From: DASUMF01 sp040510575
GTDB lineage: Bacteria > Actinomycetota > Acidimicrobiia > IMCC26256 > DASPTH01
Assembly (NCBI GenBank): GCA_040510575.1
Contig: JBEVIU010000120.1
Coordinates: 1 to 24,574 of the forward strand
Direction: 5' to 3'
DNA length: 24,574 bases
Shown: one piece after another, positions 14,855-22,686 of the stretch
Layout of the letters: each line of letters opens with the position of its first letter
Position numbering within the stretch: position 1 is the stretch's first letter
Notes under the pieces: generated by a model
The model's input: the letters and a program-made list of their open reading frames with translations, nothing else
The model's database searches: none
What the model was told of the DNA's origin: nothing
Position numbers and translations under genes: made by a program

Positions 14855-16114
14855 GAGCAGTTCGAGCCCGGAGATCGGGCCGATCGCGGCCAGCGTGCGC
14901 TCCCCTGGTACGAGGATTCGCTCGATCACGCGGGCGACGTCGTCCGCCTGCACCTGCTCGACCTCGGCGACGACCTCGTCGATCGTCGGCACCTCGCCGA
15001 GCGTGAGCTCGGCCCGGCCGATGCGGTGCATCCGACTCGCGGAGCTCTCGAGCGAGAGGGCGAGCGAGCCGGCGAGGTGACCTTTCGCGCCGTCGAGCTC
15101 GCGTGAAGTGACGCCGCCGTCGCGCACGAGGCGGTCGAGCTCGCCGCGCAGGAGCCCGAGCACCTCTTCGACGTGCTCGGGCGCGGTGCCGGTGTACACC
15201 GCGAACGCGCCGGTGTCTTCGTACGCGGCACGGTACGAGAACACCGAGTACGCGAGGCCGCGTCGCTCGCGGACCTCTTGGAACAGTCGCGAGCTCATCC
15301 CCCCACCGAGCACCTGGTCGAGCACCGCCAAGGCAAAGCGGTCGGGATCGTCGCGACGAAGTGCGCGCATCCCGAGCACGAGGTGGGCCTGCTCCAGCGG
15401 ACGGTCGAGGGCAGCCACCGGCAACGAAGCAGTGACCGCACCGCCGTTGCGGCGAGGCGGGCGGGCCAGCGAGCTCGTCGGCAGCGCGCGCTCCACCATC
15501 GCGACCACGTCATCGTGCTCGAGGTTGCCGGCCGCGGCGACCACGAGGTTCGACGGCTGGTAGTGGGAGTGGTGGTACTCGGCGATCGCGTCGCGCGACA
15601 TCGCGGTGATCGTCTCGAACGAGCCCGCAACTTCACGACCGAGCGGGTGCCCTGAGAACAACGCGCCCGCGAACGCCTCGTGCACCAGATCGTCGGGCGT
15701 GTCGTCGCGCATCCGGATCTCTTCGAGGATCACCTGACGCTCCGACTCGACCTCCGCCTCGCGCAGCGCGGGCGACCAGATGATGTCGGAGAGGATGTCG
15801 AGTGCGAGCTCGAGATGCGTGTCGGGGACGCGAACGTAGAAGGCCGTGACCTCCTGGCCCGTGAACGCGTTCATGTCGCCACCGACCGACTCGACCGCTT
15901 CCGCGATCTCGTGCGCTTGACGCCGGTCGGTGCCCTTGAACAGCAGGTGCTCGAGGAAGTGACTCGCGCCCGCGAGGGGCTCCGCCTCGTCGCGTGACCC
16001 CGTGCCCACCCAGAAGCCGACCGCGACGGAGCGCAGCCCCGGCAACCGTTCGGTGACGACCCGCAGGCCCGAATCGAGACGGGTCCGCCGGATCCCCCCT
16101 GCGGGCTCAGACAC
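14852..16114 (-). CDS. M16-family zinc metallopeptidase (PepR-like)
   Basis: This 420-residue M16 peptidase has the inverted zinc motif HFLEH (52-56) and the third zinc ligand about 76 residues later in SERQVILEEIRM (E131/E132). It also has the C-terminal M16 region (GMSSRLFQEVRERRGLAYSV). M16B enzymes of this size act on peptides or processing intermediates. This one is the counterpart of the peptidase found between pnp and dapB in mycobacteria; its substrate is not established. The start is GTG (16114) with no Shine-Dalgarno. A 15-bp direct repeat spans the start and is repeated 25 bp upstream in the 33-bp gap after pnp. Confidence 0.92.
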   Translation of the reverse strand: MSEPAGGIRRTRLDSGLRVVTERLPGLRSVAVGFWVGTGSRDEAEPLAGASHFLEHLLFKGTDRRQAHEIAEAVESVGGDMNAFTGQEVTAFYVRVPDTHLELALDILSDIIWSPALREAEVESERQVILEEIRMRDDTPDDLVHEAFAGALFSGHPLGREVAGSFETITAMSRDAIAEYHHSHYQPSNLVVAAAGNLEHDDVVAMVERALPTSSLARPPRRNGGAVTASLPVAALDRPLEQAHLVLGMRALRRDDPDRFALAVLDQVLGGGMSSRLFQEVRERRGLAYSVFSYRAAYEDTGAFAVYTGTAPEHVEEVLGLLRGELDRLVRDGGVTSRELDGAKGHLAGSLALSLESSASRMHRIGRAELTLGEVPTIDEVVAEVEQVQADDVARVIERILVPGERTLAAIGPISGLELL

Positions 16115-16146
16115 GGAGTCGTCTTTGCCGTTCAGACACGGAGTCG
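16107..16146. repeat. 15-bp direct repeat spanning the peptidase start and the pnp 3' gap
   Basis: The 15-mer TCAGACACGGAGTCG (plus-strand sense) occurs at 16107-16121 and again, identically, at 16132-16146, with a 25-bp period. The first copy contains the GTG start codon of the M16 peptidase. The second lies just after the pnp stop and contains an identical GTG that opens a short, out-of-frame reading frame. It looks like a partial tandem duplication of the translation start region. Confidence 0.7.
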
Positions 16147-16147
16147 G

Positions 16148-18643
16148 TTACCGACGGCGACGCGGTCGGCCACGACCACCGGCACCACCGCTGCCACCGG
16201 GGCGGTCCCCACCACGAGGGGCGCCACGACCGGCCTCGGCCGGACCGAGGTCGCCGAACTCCTCGCGTGCCTGGTTGTCCCAGGCCTCCTCGAACGATGC
16301 GACCTCGGCCGTCGAGCCGTTCGACTCGACGCGCTCCGGTCGTTCCGAACGCTCCGGACGGTCTGAACGCTCGGGCCGATCTGAGCGCTCCGGGCGGGGA
16401 GCCCGCTCCGGACGCGGGCCGGAGTCGTCGCCACCAGCACCCCCGTCGGCCCCGTCGTCGCCGGCGAGCGACAGCGAGAGCTTGCCCGAGTTGTCGATGT
16501 CGTCGACGCGCACGGTGACCTCGTCGCCGAGGTTCAGCACGTCTTCGACCCGCTCGACGCGCTTGCCGCGCCCGATCTTCGAGATGTGGAGCAGACCGTC
16601 GCGACCGGGAAGGATGTTGACGAACGCACCGAACTTGGTGACGTTCACCACCTTGCCGGTGTACTCGGCCCCGAGCTCCGCGGTGGGCGGGTCGAGGATG
16701 AGCTCGATGCGGCGACGAGCCTCTTCGACCGCGGCGCCGTCCTTCGAACCGATGCTGACGGTACCGACGACGCCGTCGTCGCTCACCGACACATCCGCGC
16801 CCGTCTCCTGGGTGATCGTGTTGATGACCTTGCCCTTGGGCCCGATCACCTCACCGATCTTGTCCATCGGGATCTCGAAGCTGACGATCTTCGGTGCGGT
16901 CTCACGCACGTCGGAACGGTGCGTGTCGATCGCGGCGTCCATCACGTCGAGGATCTTCATGCGTGCGTCGCGAGCTTGGAGCAGCGCCTGCGCGAGCACA
17001 TCGGCCGGGAGGCCGTCGATCTTGGTGTCGAGCTGCAGCGCGGTGACGAAGTCGCGCGTGCCCGCCACCTTGAAGTCCATGTCGCCGAATGCGTCCTCGG
17101 TGCCGAGGATGTCGGTGAGGGTCGTGTACTTGCCTTCGGCGAACACGAGGCCCATCGCGATGCCAGCGACCGGCGCCTTCAGCGGCACACCGCCGTCGAG
17201 CATCGAGAGGGTCGAGCCACACACCGACGCCATCGAGGTGGAGCCGTTCGAGCTGAGCACGTCGGAGACGATGCGCAGCACGTAGGGCCACTCTTCCTGC
17301 GACGGGACGACCGGCAGCAGCGCCCGCTCGGCCAGCGCGCCGTGACCGATCTCGCGACGCTTCGGCGAACCCACACGGCCGGTCTCGCCGGTGGAGTACG
17401 GCGGGAAGTTGTAGTGGTGGATGTAGCGCTTCGTGGTGCCGCGCAGCTCGTCGAGTCCGATGAACTGCTCCATGCGGGGCATGCCGAGGGTCAGCACGCT
17501 GAGCACCTGGGTCTCACCACGCTGGAAGAGGCCGGAGCCGTGCGCGGTCGGCAGGATCTCGACTTCGGCGGTGAGCTCGCGGATGTCGGCGGTACCACGG
17601 CCGTCGATGCGCAGGCCTTCGTTGACGATGCGGCTGCGCACGACCTTCTTCTGCAGCGACCGGAACGCGGGCTTGATCTGCTTGGCCCGGGTGGCGAACT
17701 GCTGCGGCTCGTCGGGCGTGCCGCACATCGCGAGCAGCAGGCCTTCGAGGATCTCGTCGAGCCGGTTGTTGCGAGCGGTCTTGTCCGCGATCGCCATCGC
17801 CTCCGACGTGCTGGCCGTGGCCTGCTCAGCGACGGTCTCGAAGACGTCGTCGTCGTAGTCGGAGTGGATCTCGTAGGGGATGTCGGCGATCGGGCCGCGC
17901 TCGGCGATGAGCGCGGTGCGGAGGTCCTTCTGGAGCTCGATCGACGCCTTGATCCACTGCTTGGCCTCTTCGAGGCCGCCGGCGATCACTTCCTCGTCGA
18001 CCTTCGGCGCGCCTTCCTCGTAGAGCCGCCAGGTGGCCTCGGTGCCGCCCGCCTCGACCATCATGATCGCGATGTCGCCACCCTCGATCATGCGACCGGC
18101 GACGACGAGCTCGAACGTGGACTCGGTGCTCTCCTCGAACGTCGGGTGCGCGATCCACTCGCTGCCCTGACGCGAAAGACGCACCGCGCCGATCGGACCA
18201 TCGAAGGGGATGCCCGACACGGTGAGTGCGGCCGACGCGCCGTTGATCGACGCGACGTCGTGCGGGTTGATGAGGTCGGCACCCATGACGGTGGCAACGA
18301 CCTGCACCTCGTTGCGGAAGCCTTCAGGGAAGCTCGGGCGCAGCGGGCGGTCGGTGAGACGACAGGTGAGGATGGCGGGCTCGCCGGGGCGACCCTCACG
18401 CCGGAACACGCCGCCGGGGATCTTGCCCGCGGCGTACATGCGCTCCTCGACGTCGACCGTCAACGGGAAGAAGTCGATGCCCTCACGGGGCTTGCTGGTG
18501 ACGACGGTGCTGAGGATGGTGGTGTCGCCCACCCGCACGAGCACCGCGCCGTCGGCCTGGGGAGCGAGCTTGCCGGTCTCCAGGGTCATCTCGAGTCCGG
18601 CCGCGTTGATCTTGCCGGACACTCGTACGGGGGAAGTCGCCAT
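16148..18643 (-). CDS. pnp: Polyribonucleotide nucleotidyltransferase with extended C-terminal tail
   Basis: This 831-residue phosphorolytic 3'-5' exoribonuclease degrades and tails RNA. In order it has the first RNase PH domain (about 8-140), the all-alpha linker, the second RNase PH domain (about 350-550, with GDMDFKVAGT), a KH domain (about 585-645, GPKG loop) and an S1 domain (about 658-726). After the S1 domain comes an unusual tail of about 100 residues: RPERxx hexapeptide repeats (744-771), then an acidic stretch and a Gly/Arg-rich basic end (PRRRR). Family members usually stop near 700-750 residues. ATG 18643 is chosen over GTG 18652 because GAAAGGA lies about 10 nt before the ATG. 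The gene follows rpsO after a 195-bp structured leader. Confidence 0.95.
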   Translation of the reverse strand: MATSPVRVSGKINAAGLEMTLETGKLAPQADGAVLVRVGDTTILSTVVTSKPREGIDFFPLTVDVEERMYAAGKIPGGVFRREGRPGEPAILTCRLTDRPLRPSFPEGFRNEVQVVATVMGADLINPHDVASINGASAALTVSGIPFDGPIGAVRLSRQGSEWIAHPTFEESTESTFELVVAGRMIEGGDIAIMMVEAGGTEATWRLYEEGAPKVDEEVIAGGLEEAKQWIKASIELQKDLRTALIAERGPIADIPYEIHSDYDDDVFETVAEQATASTSEAMAIADKTARNNRLDEILEGLLLAMCGTPDEPQQFATRAKQIKPAFRSLQKKVVRSRIVNEGLRIDGRGTADIRELTAEVEILPTAHGSGLFQRGETQVLSVLTLGMPRMEQFIGLDELRGTTKRYIHHYNFPPYSTGETGRVGSPKRREIGHGALAERALLPVVPSQEEWPYVLRIVSDVLSSNGSTSMASVCGSTLSMLDGGVPLKAPVAGIAMGLVFAEGKYTTLTDILGTEDAFGDMDFKVAGTRDFVTALQLDTKIDGLPADVLAQALLQARDARMKILDVMDAAIDTHRSDVRETAPKIVSFEIPMDKIGEVIGPKGKVINTITQETGADVSVSDDGVVGTVSIGSKDGAAVEEARRRIELILDPPTAELGAEYTGKVVNVTKFGAFVNILPGRDGLLHISKIGRGKRVERVEDVLNLGDEVTVRVDDIDNSGKLSLSLAGDDGADGGAGGDDSGPRPERAPRPERSDRPERSDRPERSERPERVESNGSTAEVASFEEAWDNQAREEFGDLGPAEAGRGAPRGGDRPGGSGGAGGRGRPRRRR
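16331..16414 (-). repeat. 18-bp coding repeats (RPERxx) in the pnp tail
   Basis: About 4.7 imperfect 18-bp units encode RPERAP, RPERSD, RPERSD, RPERSE and RPER (residues 744-771 of PNPase). The charge pattern alternates Arg and Glu. Such in-frame repeats can change in number by slippage or recombination without breaking the reading frame. Confidence 0.75.
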
Positions 18644-18838
18644 GTGGCGCACGTCCTTTCAATGCCTGCTTCTTCGGCAGGGCGGAAGGTCGAGCGGCGG
18701 CGATTCCCAGTTGTCGCCGTCCGGGTGCGGGCCTGTGGCCTCCCGGGCGGTGGCGACTGACAACCGACGCGGACGCTCGAGTTGTCGTAGTTCGCGAAAG
18801 CGGAGCGGCACGCGGCCGCTCCGTGCTTCGTGGTGTTC
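18644..18838 (-). promoter_or_regulatory. rpsO-pnp intergenic leader with hairpins
   Basis: This 195-bp gap is the longest non-coding stretch in the window and holds no gene. Read towards pnp it contains a strong hairpin just after rpsO (18801-18823), a long imperfect stem (arms GTTGTC 18710-18715 and GACAAC 18759-18764, with further pairing such as CCGGG 18721-18725 with CCCGG inside), and a 5-bp hairpin (18665-18681) just before the pnp ribosome-binding site GAAAGGA. In E. coli and streptomycetes this leader carries RNase III processing sites and mediates PNPase control, so a similar role is likely here. No clear -10 motif for pnp was found. Confidence 0.5.
18801..18823 (-). terminator. rpsO: Hairpin after rpsO (attenuator or processing site)
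   Basis: CGGAGCGGC (18801-18809) and GCCGCTCCG (18815-18823) form a perfect 9-bp GC-rich stem with a 5-nt loop, about 15 bp beyond the rpsO stop. Only a weak T-run (CTTTCG) follows in the direction of transcription. It may therefore be a partial terminator, an mRNA-stabilising 3' end or an RNase III target rather than a full terminator. Confidence 0.5.
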
Positions 18839-19096
18839 TTAGCGCCGCAGTCCCAACTTGGCGATCAGCGCCCGGTACCGCTCGACGTCGTTGCGACGCA
18901 GGTAGTCGAGCAGACGCCGCCGACGACCGACCAGCATCAGCAACCCCCGGCGGGAGTGGTGATCCTTGCCGTGCACCTTGAGGTGCTCGGTGAGGTGGTC
19001 GATTCGACCACTCAGCAGGGCCACCTGCACCTCGGGCGAACCCGTGTCGGTGGGATGGAGACGATGCTCGGTGATCGTTGCGGTGGTATCGGGCAT
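18839..19096 (-). CDS. rpsO: 30S ribosomal protein S15
   Basis: This 85-residue protein binds 16S rRNA and helps assemble the 30S platform. The conserved DTGSPEVQVALL, KDHHSRRGLLMLVGRRRRLLDYL and C-terminal LGLRR are all present. The ATG at 19096 gives the usual length; a GTG at 19114 would add six residues. TAGTCT lies 8 nt before this ATG in the 24-bp gap after ribF, so rpsO may have its own leaderless promoter. A strong hairpin follows the stop. Confidence 0.96.
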   Translation of the reverse strand: MPDTTATITEHRLHPTDTGSPEVQVALLSGRIDHLTEHLKVHGKDHHSRRGLLMLVGRRRRLLDYLRRNDVERYRALIAKLGLRR

Positions 19097-19104
19097 GGCG
19101 TCTG

Positions 19105-19110
19105 AGACTA
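19105..19110 (-). promoter_or_regulatory. Candidate -10 hexamer TAGTCT, rpsO promoter
   Basis: TAGTCT on the minus strand ends 8 nt before the rpsO ATG (19096), between the ribF stop and rpsO. A promoter just before rpsO is known in other bacteria. It would give a nearly leaderless rpsO transcript. Confidence 0.4.
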
Positions 19111-19120
19111 TCACTCGGCG

Positions 19121-20068
19121 CTACGACCAGCTGGCTCGGCGCCGGGTCTCCTCCACGTCGAGCTCCATCTGGGCGACCAGAGCCTCGACGGAGTCGAACC
19201 GCTCCTGGCCCCGGATCCGGGTGTGGAACCGCACCGCTGCCGCCTGGTCGTACAGGTCGCCGGCGAAGTCGAGCAGGTGGGCCTCGAGCAGGAGCATCCC
19301 GGCCTCCTCGTAGAACGTCGGGCGCCGACCGAGCGAGATGGCGGCCACCCGGGCGACGCCGTCAGCCCCGGTGAACGTGCCGGCGTAGACGCCGTCGGCC
19401 GGGAGGCAGGCCCGTTCGGGCACCGCGACGTTGGCCGTGGGAAACCCCAGCTCCCGACCACGTTCGTCGCCGTGCTCGACCGTGCCCCGCACCTCGTGCG
19501 GGCGACCGAGCAGCGCGGCTGCACCTTCGACGTCACCCTCGGCGAGCAGCTCGCGGATCCGGGTGGACGAGTAGACGGTGCCGCCCGGCGCCGACGCCAC
19601 GAGGCCGACCCCGATCACCTCGAACCCCAGGTCGGTGCCCATGTGCTCGAGCAGGGCCACGCTCCCGCCGCGGTTCTTGCCGAAGTGGAAGTCCGCACCC
19701 ACGACGACCACCCGCGCCGACGCCGCCTCGACCAGCACCTCGCGCACGAACTCCTCCGCCGGCTCGCGTGACCGGTATTCGTCGAAGTGCAGGACGAAGC
19801 AGCGGTCGAGGTAGCCCGTCTCGGCGAGCAGCTCGAGCTTCTGGTCGGTGTTCGTGAGCAGCCTGGGCGCCGAGTCGGGACGCACCACCTCGGCCGGATG
19901 GCGGTCGAAGGTGATGCACACCGCGTCGAGCCCGCGCGCGTCGGCCAGCTCGCGGACGAGGCGCAACACCGACTGGTGCCCGAGGTGCACACCGTCGTAC
20001 ACCCCGATGGTGACGACCGCGCCGCGTTCCGAATGCAGCTGCGCGAGCTCGTCGACGATCTGCATCAT
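19121..20068 (-). CDS. ribF: Bifunctional riboflavin kinase / FAD synthetase
   Basis: This 315-residue enzyme converts riboflavin to FMN and FMN to FAD. The N-terminal nucleotidyltransferase domain has VVTIGVYDGVHLGHQ with HLGH (28-31), VVVVGADFHFGKNR, and STRIRELL. The C-terminal flavokinase domain starts near GTVEHGDERGRELGFPTANV and includes GVYAGTF. The ATG at 20068 overlaps the truB stop (ATGA), indicating translational coupling. A GTG at 20090-20092 would extend it into truB and is less likely. Length is normal. Confidence 0.95.
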   Translation of the reverse strand: MMQIVDELAQLHSERGAVVTIGVYDGVHLGHQSVLRLVRELADARGLDAVCITFDRHPAEVVRPDSAPRLLTNTDQKLELLAETGYLDRCFVLHFDEYRSREPAEEFVREVLVEAASARVVVVGADFHFGKNRGGSVALLEHMGTDLGFEVIGVGLVASAPGGTVYSSTRIRELLAEGDVEGAAALLGRPHEVRGTVEHGDERGRELGFPTANVAVPERACLPADGVYAGTFTGADGVARVAAISLGRRPTFYEEAGMLLLEAHLLDFAGDLYDQAAAVRFHTRIRGQERFDSVEALVAQMELDVEETRRRASWS

Positions 20069-20973
20069 CCGATCACCACTGCAGGCTTGCACGCGGCGCC
20101 GCGCCGCTCGTACACCGCCACCAGGTTGCCCGACTCGCGGTCGACGACAGCGATCGGGCGATCTTCCGCACCCTCGCCGAGCGCACCCTCACCGAGCGCG
20201 CCTTCACCGAGCGCGCCGGCCGGGAACACCATCCCGTGTGACACCGCTCGCACCTGCTCGGCGTCGATGTCGACGCGCGCGAGATCGCGCATCATCGCCG
20301 TGAGGGGCAACACCGCGTCCTCGGGCGCAGCGACGATCGCGTCGAGCGGGCGCGCCTCGTCGAGCCCGAACGAGCCGACGCGCAGCCGCCGCAGCGATCC
20401 GAGGTGCGCGCACCCCCCGAGGGCGACCCCGAGGTCGGCGGCCAACGATCGGATGTAGGTGCCGCTGCCGCACTCCACCAGCACCGTCGCCTCGGGGTAG
20501 GCGCCGGGGACGAACTCCTCCACGTCGAAGCGGTCGACGCGAACCGGACGCGGCGCGCGCTCTACTTCGAGCCCCTCGCGGGCGAGCTCGTGCAGGCGCC
20601 GTCCGCCGACCTTCACCGCCGAGACCATCGGCGGCAGCTGCTCGATCGCGCCGAGGAACTTGGTGGTCGCCTCCTCCACCTGCGCACGTTCGAGCGGCAT
20701 CGGCTGTTGTTCGAGCACGTCGCCCGCCGCGTCGAGCGTGCTGGTGGCGATGCCGAACACGATCGTGCCGCGGTAGGCCTTGCCTGCTTCCTGGAGGTAC
20801 TTCAGGAGTCGCGTCGCGCGGCCCAGGCCGACGAGCAGCACGCCCGTGGCGTCGGGATCCAGGGTGCCGGCGTGGCCGATCCGCCGCTGCCCGTAGACGC
20901 CGCGCAGCTTCGCGACCACGTCGTGCGAGGTCCACGCCGCCGGTTTGTCGACGACCAGCAGGCCGTCGCGCAT
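20065..20973 (-). CDS. truB: tRNA pseudouridine-55 synthase
   Basis: This 302-residue enzyme isomerises U55 to pseudouridine in the T-loop of tRNAs. The N-terminus LLVVDKPAAWTSHDVV and the catalytic GHAGTLDPDATGVLLVGLG, with Asp39 as nucleophile, are clear. KAYRGTIVFG and a C-terminal PUA-like tail complete the family pattern. The tail holds three GALGE repeats (253-267), an unusual low-complexity insertion. The ATG shares one base with the nrnA stop (TGATG), and the stop overlaps the ribF start. Confidence 0.95.
   Translation of the reverse strand: MRDGLLVVDKPAAWTSHDVVAKLRGVYGQRRIGHAGTLDPDATGVLLVGLGRATRLLKYLQEAGKAYRGTIVFGIATSTLDAAGDVLEQQPMPLERAQVEEATTKFLGAIEQLPPMVSAVKVGGRRLHELAREGLEVERAPRPVRVDRFDVEEFVPGAYPEATVLVECGSGTYIRSLAADLGVALGGCAHLGSLRRLRVGSFGLDEARPLDAIVAAPEDAVLPLTAMMRDLARVDIDAEQVRAVSHGMVFPAGALGEGALGEGALGEGAEDRPIAVVDRESGNLVAVYERRGAACKPAVVIG
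20173..20217 (-). repeat. 15-bp tandem repeat in the truB 3' part
   Basis: Three near-identical 15-bp units (20173-20187, 20188-20202, 20203-20217) encode GALGE three times in the C-terminal region of TruB. Units differ by one to three bases. They keep the reading frame, so copy number could vary between strains without inactivating the gene. Confidence 0.8.
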
Positions 20974-21950
20974 CAGAGCGCGTCGCGGATGAGTGCAGCG
21001 ACGTCGCGGACCGCGAGTGGCGACTCGAAACCTGCTGCGAAGCGATGACCACCGCCGCCGTGCGCCGCGGCGATCGCGCTCACGTCGACGTCGCCCAGCG
21101 ACCGGAGGCTCACCCGCACGGTGGAATCGGCCTCTTCCTTGAGCACGCAGGTGACCTCGGCCTCCGTCGTGCGGCGCAGGATGTCGATGAGGCCCTCGAC
21201 TTCCTCGAGCGTCACCGCGTGGCGCTCGAGCATGTCCTGGGTGACGGCTGTCCACACGAAGTGGCGCTCGACGTCGAGCTCCGCGATCGCGAGCGCCTCG
21301 CTCAGCAGCTGGAGGTAGGCGAAGCGGTGCTCCTCGAACAGCATGCGCGACAGGCGCGACACGGGCACGTCGTACTCGACGAGCTCACGGGCGAGGTCGA
21401 AGACGCGTGGCGTGGTGGTGTCGTATTGGAAGCGACCGGTGTCGCACACGAGCGCCGCGTAGAGCGCGACCGCGGCGGAGTCGGTGAGGCCGAGCCCGAG
21501 CTGGTGCACGAGCCGACGGACGAGCACACCGCTCGCCGCGGCGTCGGGGTCGATGACGTTGATCGTGCCGTAACACGTGTTCGACACATGGTGGTCGAGC
21601 ACGATGAGCTGCCGCGCCGCGGTGGCCGACGGCTCGAGCTGGCCGAGGCGTCGCAACGACCCGCAGTCGAACGTGACCATCACGTCGGGCTCTGCGGGGA
21701 AGTCCTCGGGCTTGGTGAGCAGGTCGAGACCCGGGAGCTCCCGGTAGTGCGGTGCGACCACGAACGGCGGTGGGAACGATGCGACCACGTCGCGGCCGGC
21801 GGCACGCAACACGTGGAACAAACCCAGCATCGAGCCGAGCGCGTCCCCGTCGGGGTTCACGTGGCACGCCAGCGCCACCACGTCGGCCGACGCGATCGCG
21901 CGAGCGGCGTGCTCGAGGCTCTGCTCGACGGCCGCGTCGTGCGCGCTCAT
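20973..21950 (-). CDS. nrnA: DHH/DHHA1 phosphoesterase, NrnA-like nanoRNase / pAp phosphatase
   Basis: This 325-residue DHH-family enzyme probably degrades 2-5 nt RNA fragments, and possibly pAp, finishing the RNA decay begun by PNPase and RNase J. Metal-binding motifs are HVNPDGDALGS (30-40), VTFDCGS (92-98) and LDHHVSN (118-124). The DHHA1 substrate motif GGGGHRFAAGF is at 298-308. In actinobacteria some members also hydrolyse cyclic dinucleotides, which cannot be judged here. The ATG at 21950 overlaps the rbfA stop (ATGA). Confidence 0.93.
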   Translation of the reverse strand: MSAHDAAVEQSLEHAARAIASADVVALACHVNPDGDALGSMLGLFHVLRAAGRDVVASFPPPFVVAPHYRELPGLDLLTKPEDFPAEPDVMVTFDCGSLRRLGQLEPSATAARQLIVLDHHVSNTCYGTINVIDPDAAASGVLVRRLVHQLGLGLTDSAAVALYAALVCDTGRFQYDTTTPRVFDLARELVEYDVPVSRLSRMLFEEHRFAYLQLLSEALAIAELDVERHFVWTAVTQDMLERHAVTLEEVEGLIDILRRTTEAEVTCVLKEEADSTVRVSLRSLGDVDVSAIAAAHGGGGHRFAAGFESPLAVRDVAALIRDAL

Positions 21951-22363
21951 GCGGGTGACTCGTCGTCGGCGTGGAGTCCGCGGATGATCTCCTCGACGCG
22001 TTGTCCGTACGCGATCGACGGGTCTTCGACGAAGGTGAGCTCGGGCACGTACTTGAGGCGGATCTGGCGCGCCAGCGCACCCTGCACGTGCGGAGCGGCC
22101 GACTGCAGCGCGGCCCGCGTCGCGGCTCGGCTCTCGTCGGTCGCTGGCACCGGCACTCCCCCACCTCGACGCCCGGTCGCTTCGAGCGACGAATAGTAGA
22201 CCGTTGCCGAACGCAGGTCGGCGTTGACCTCGACGCCGGTCACCGTGACGAGCCCGAGCCGCGGGTCGTTGAGCTGCTCGACCTCGTCGGCGATCACCTC
22301 GCGCACCACCTCGTTGACCCGCGCCATGCGCGGGTACTTCCGAGGCGAGCCGCGACGGGTCAT
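21947..22363 (-). CDS. rbfA: Ribosome-binding factor A
   Basis: This 138-residue KH-like protein matures the 30S subunit. RVNEVVREVIADEVEQLNDPRLGLVTVTGVEVNADLRSATVYYS is the standard RbfA N-terminal half, and IRLKYVPELTFVEDPSIAYGQRVEEII the C-terminal half. Between them lies an insertion rich in Gly, Pro and Ala (about residues 65-85) not found in short homologues. The ATG at 22363 overlaps the DUF503 stop. Confidence 0.95.
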   Translation of the reverse strand: MTRRGSPRKYPRMARVNEVVREVIADEVEQLNDPRLGLVTVTGVEVNADLRSATVYYSSLEATGRRGGGVPVPATDESRAATRAALQSAAPHVQGALARQIRLKYVPELTFVEDPSIAYGQRVEEIIRGLHADDESPA

Positions 22364-22680
22364 GCGAGCTCACGCTCGTAGAGGGTGGCCCCGTCGCTCT
22401 CGAGCCAGGCAACCTCGATGCCGAGCAGCTCGACATCGGGTGCGGCGGCGACGAAGCGCTCGACCGCGTCGAGGAGCTCCTGACACCTGCCGTCACTCTC
22501 GGCGACCACGGCCACTGCGATCTCCGCGCGCTGCCACTGGTCCTGGTGCCCGACCTCGGCGACCGAGATCCGGAACCGGTGGCGCAGGCCGTCGACGATG
22601 GGCCGGATCGTCGCCCGCTTCGCCTTCAGCGATCGGCTCGCCGGGACATGGAGGTCGAACGTCATCGCCGCGGCGTGCAT
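22360..22680 (-). CDS. DUF503-family protein (YlxP-like)
   Basis: This 106-residue protein contains the DUF503 signature LHVPASRSLKAKRATIRPIVDGLRHRF, then SVAEVGHQDQWQRAEIAVAVV. The family is usually found between infB and rbfA and is thought to help ribosome or RNA function; its exact role is uncertain. ATG 22680 is chosen because it gives the family's usual N-terminus length before TFDLHVP; ATG 22665 is the alternative. GAGAAT (22692-22687) sits 6 nt before the ATG and could be a weak -10. The upstream neighbour is now an oppositely oriented gene. Confidence 0.9.
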   Translation of the reverse strand: MHAAAMTFDLHVPASRSLKAKRATIRPIVDGLRHRFRISVAEVGHQDQWQRAEIAVAVVAESDGRCQELLDAVERFVAAAPDVELLGIEVAWLESDGATLYERELA

Positions 22681-22686
22681 CCCCCC

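Noticed and set aside
18644..18652. GTG at 18652 as the pnp start
   Set aside because: It would lie almost against the GAAAGGA ribosome-binding site; the ATG at 18643 has normal spacing.
16586..18760. 724-codon plus-strand open frame opposite pnp
   Set aside because: Low-complexity His/Arg/Asp-rich translation, exactly antisense to a confident pnp gene.
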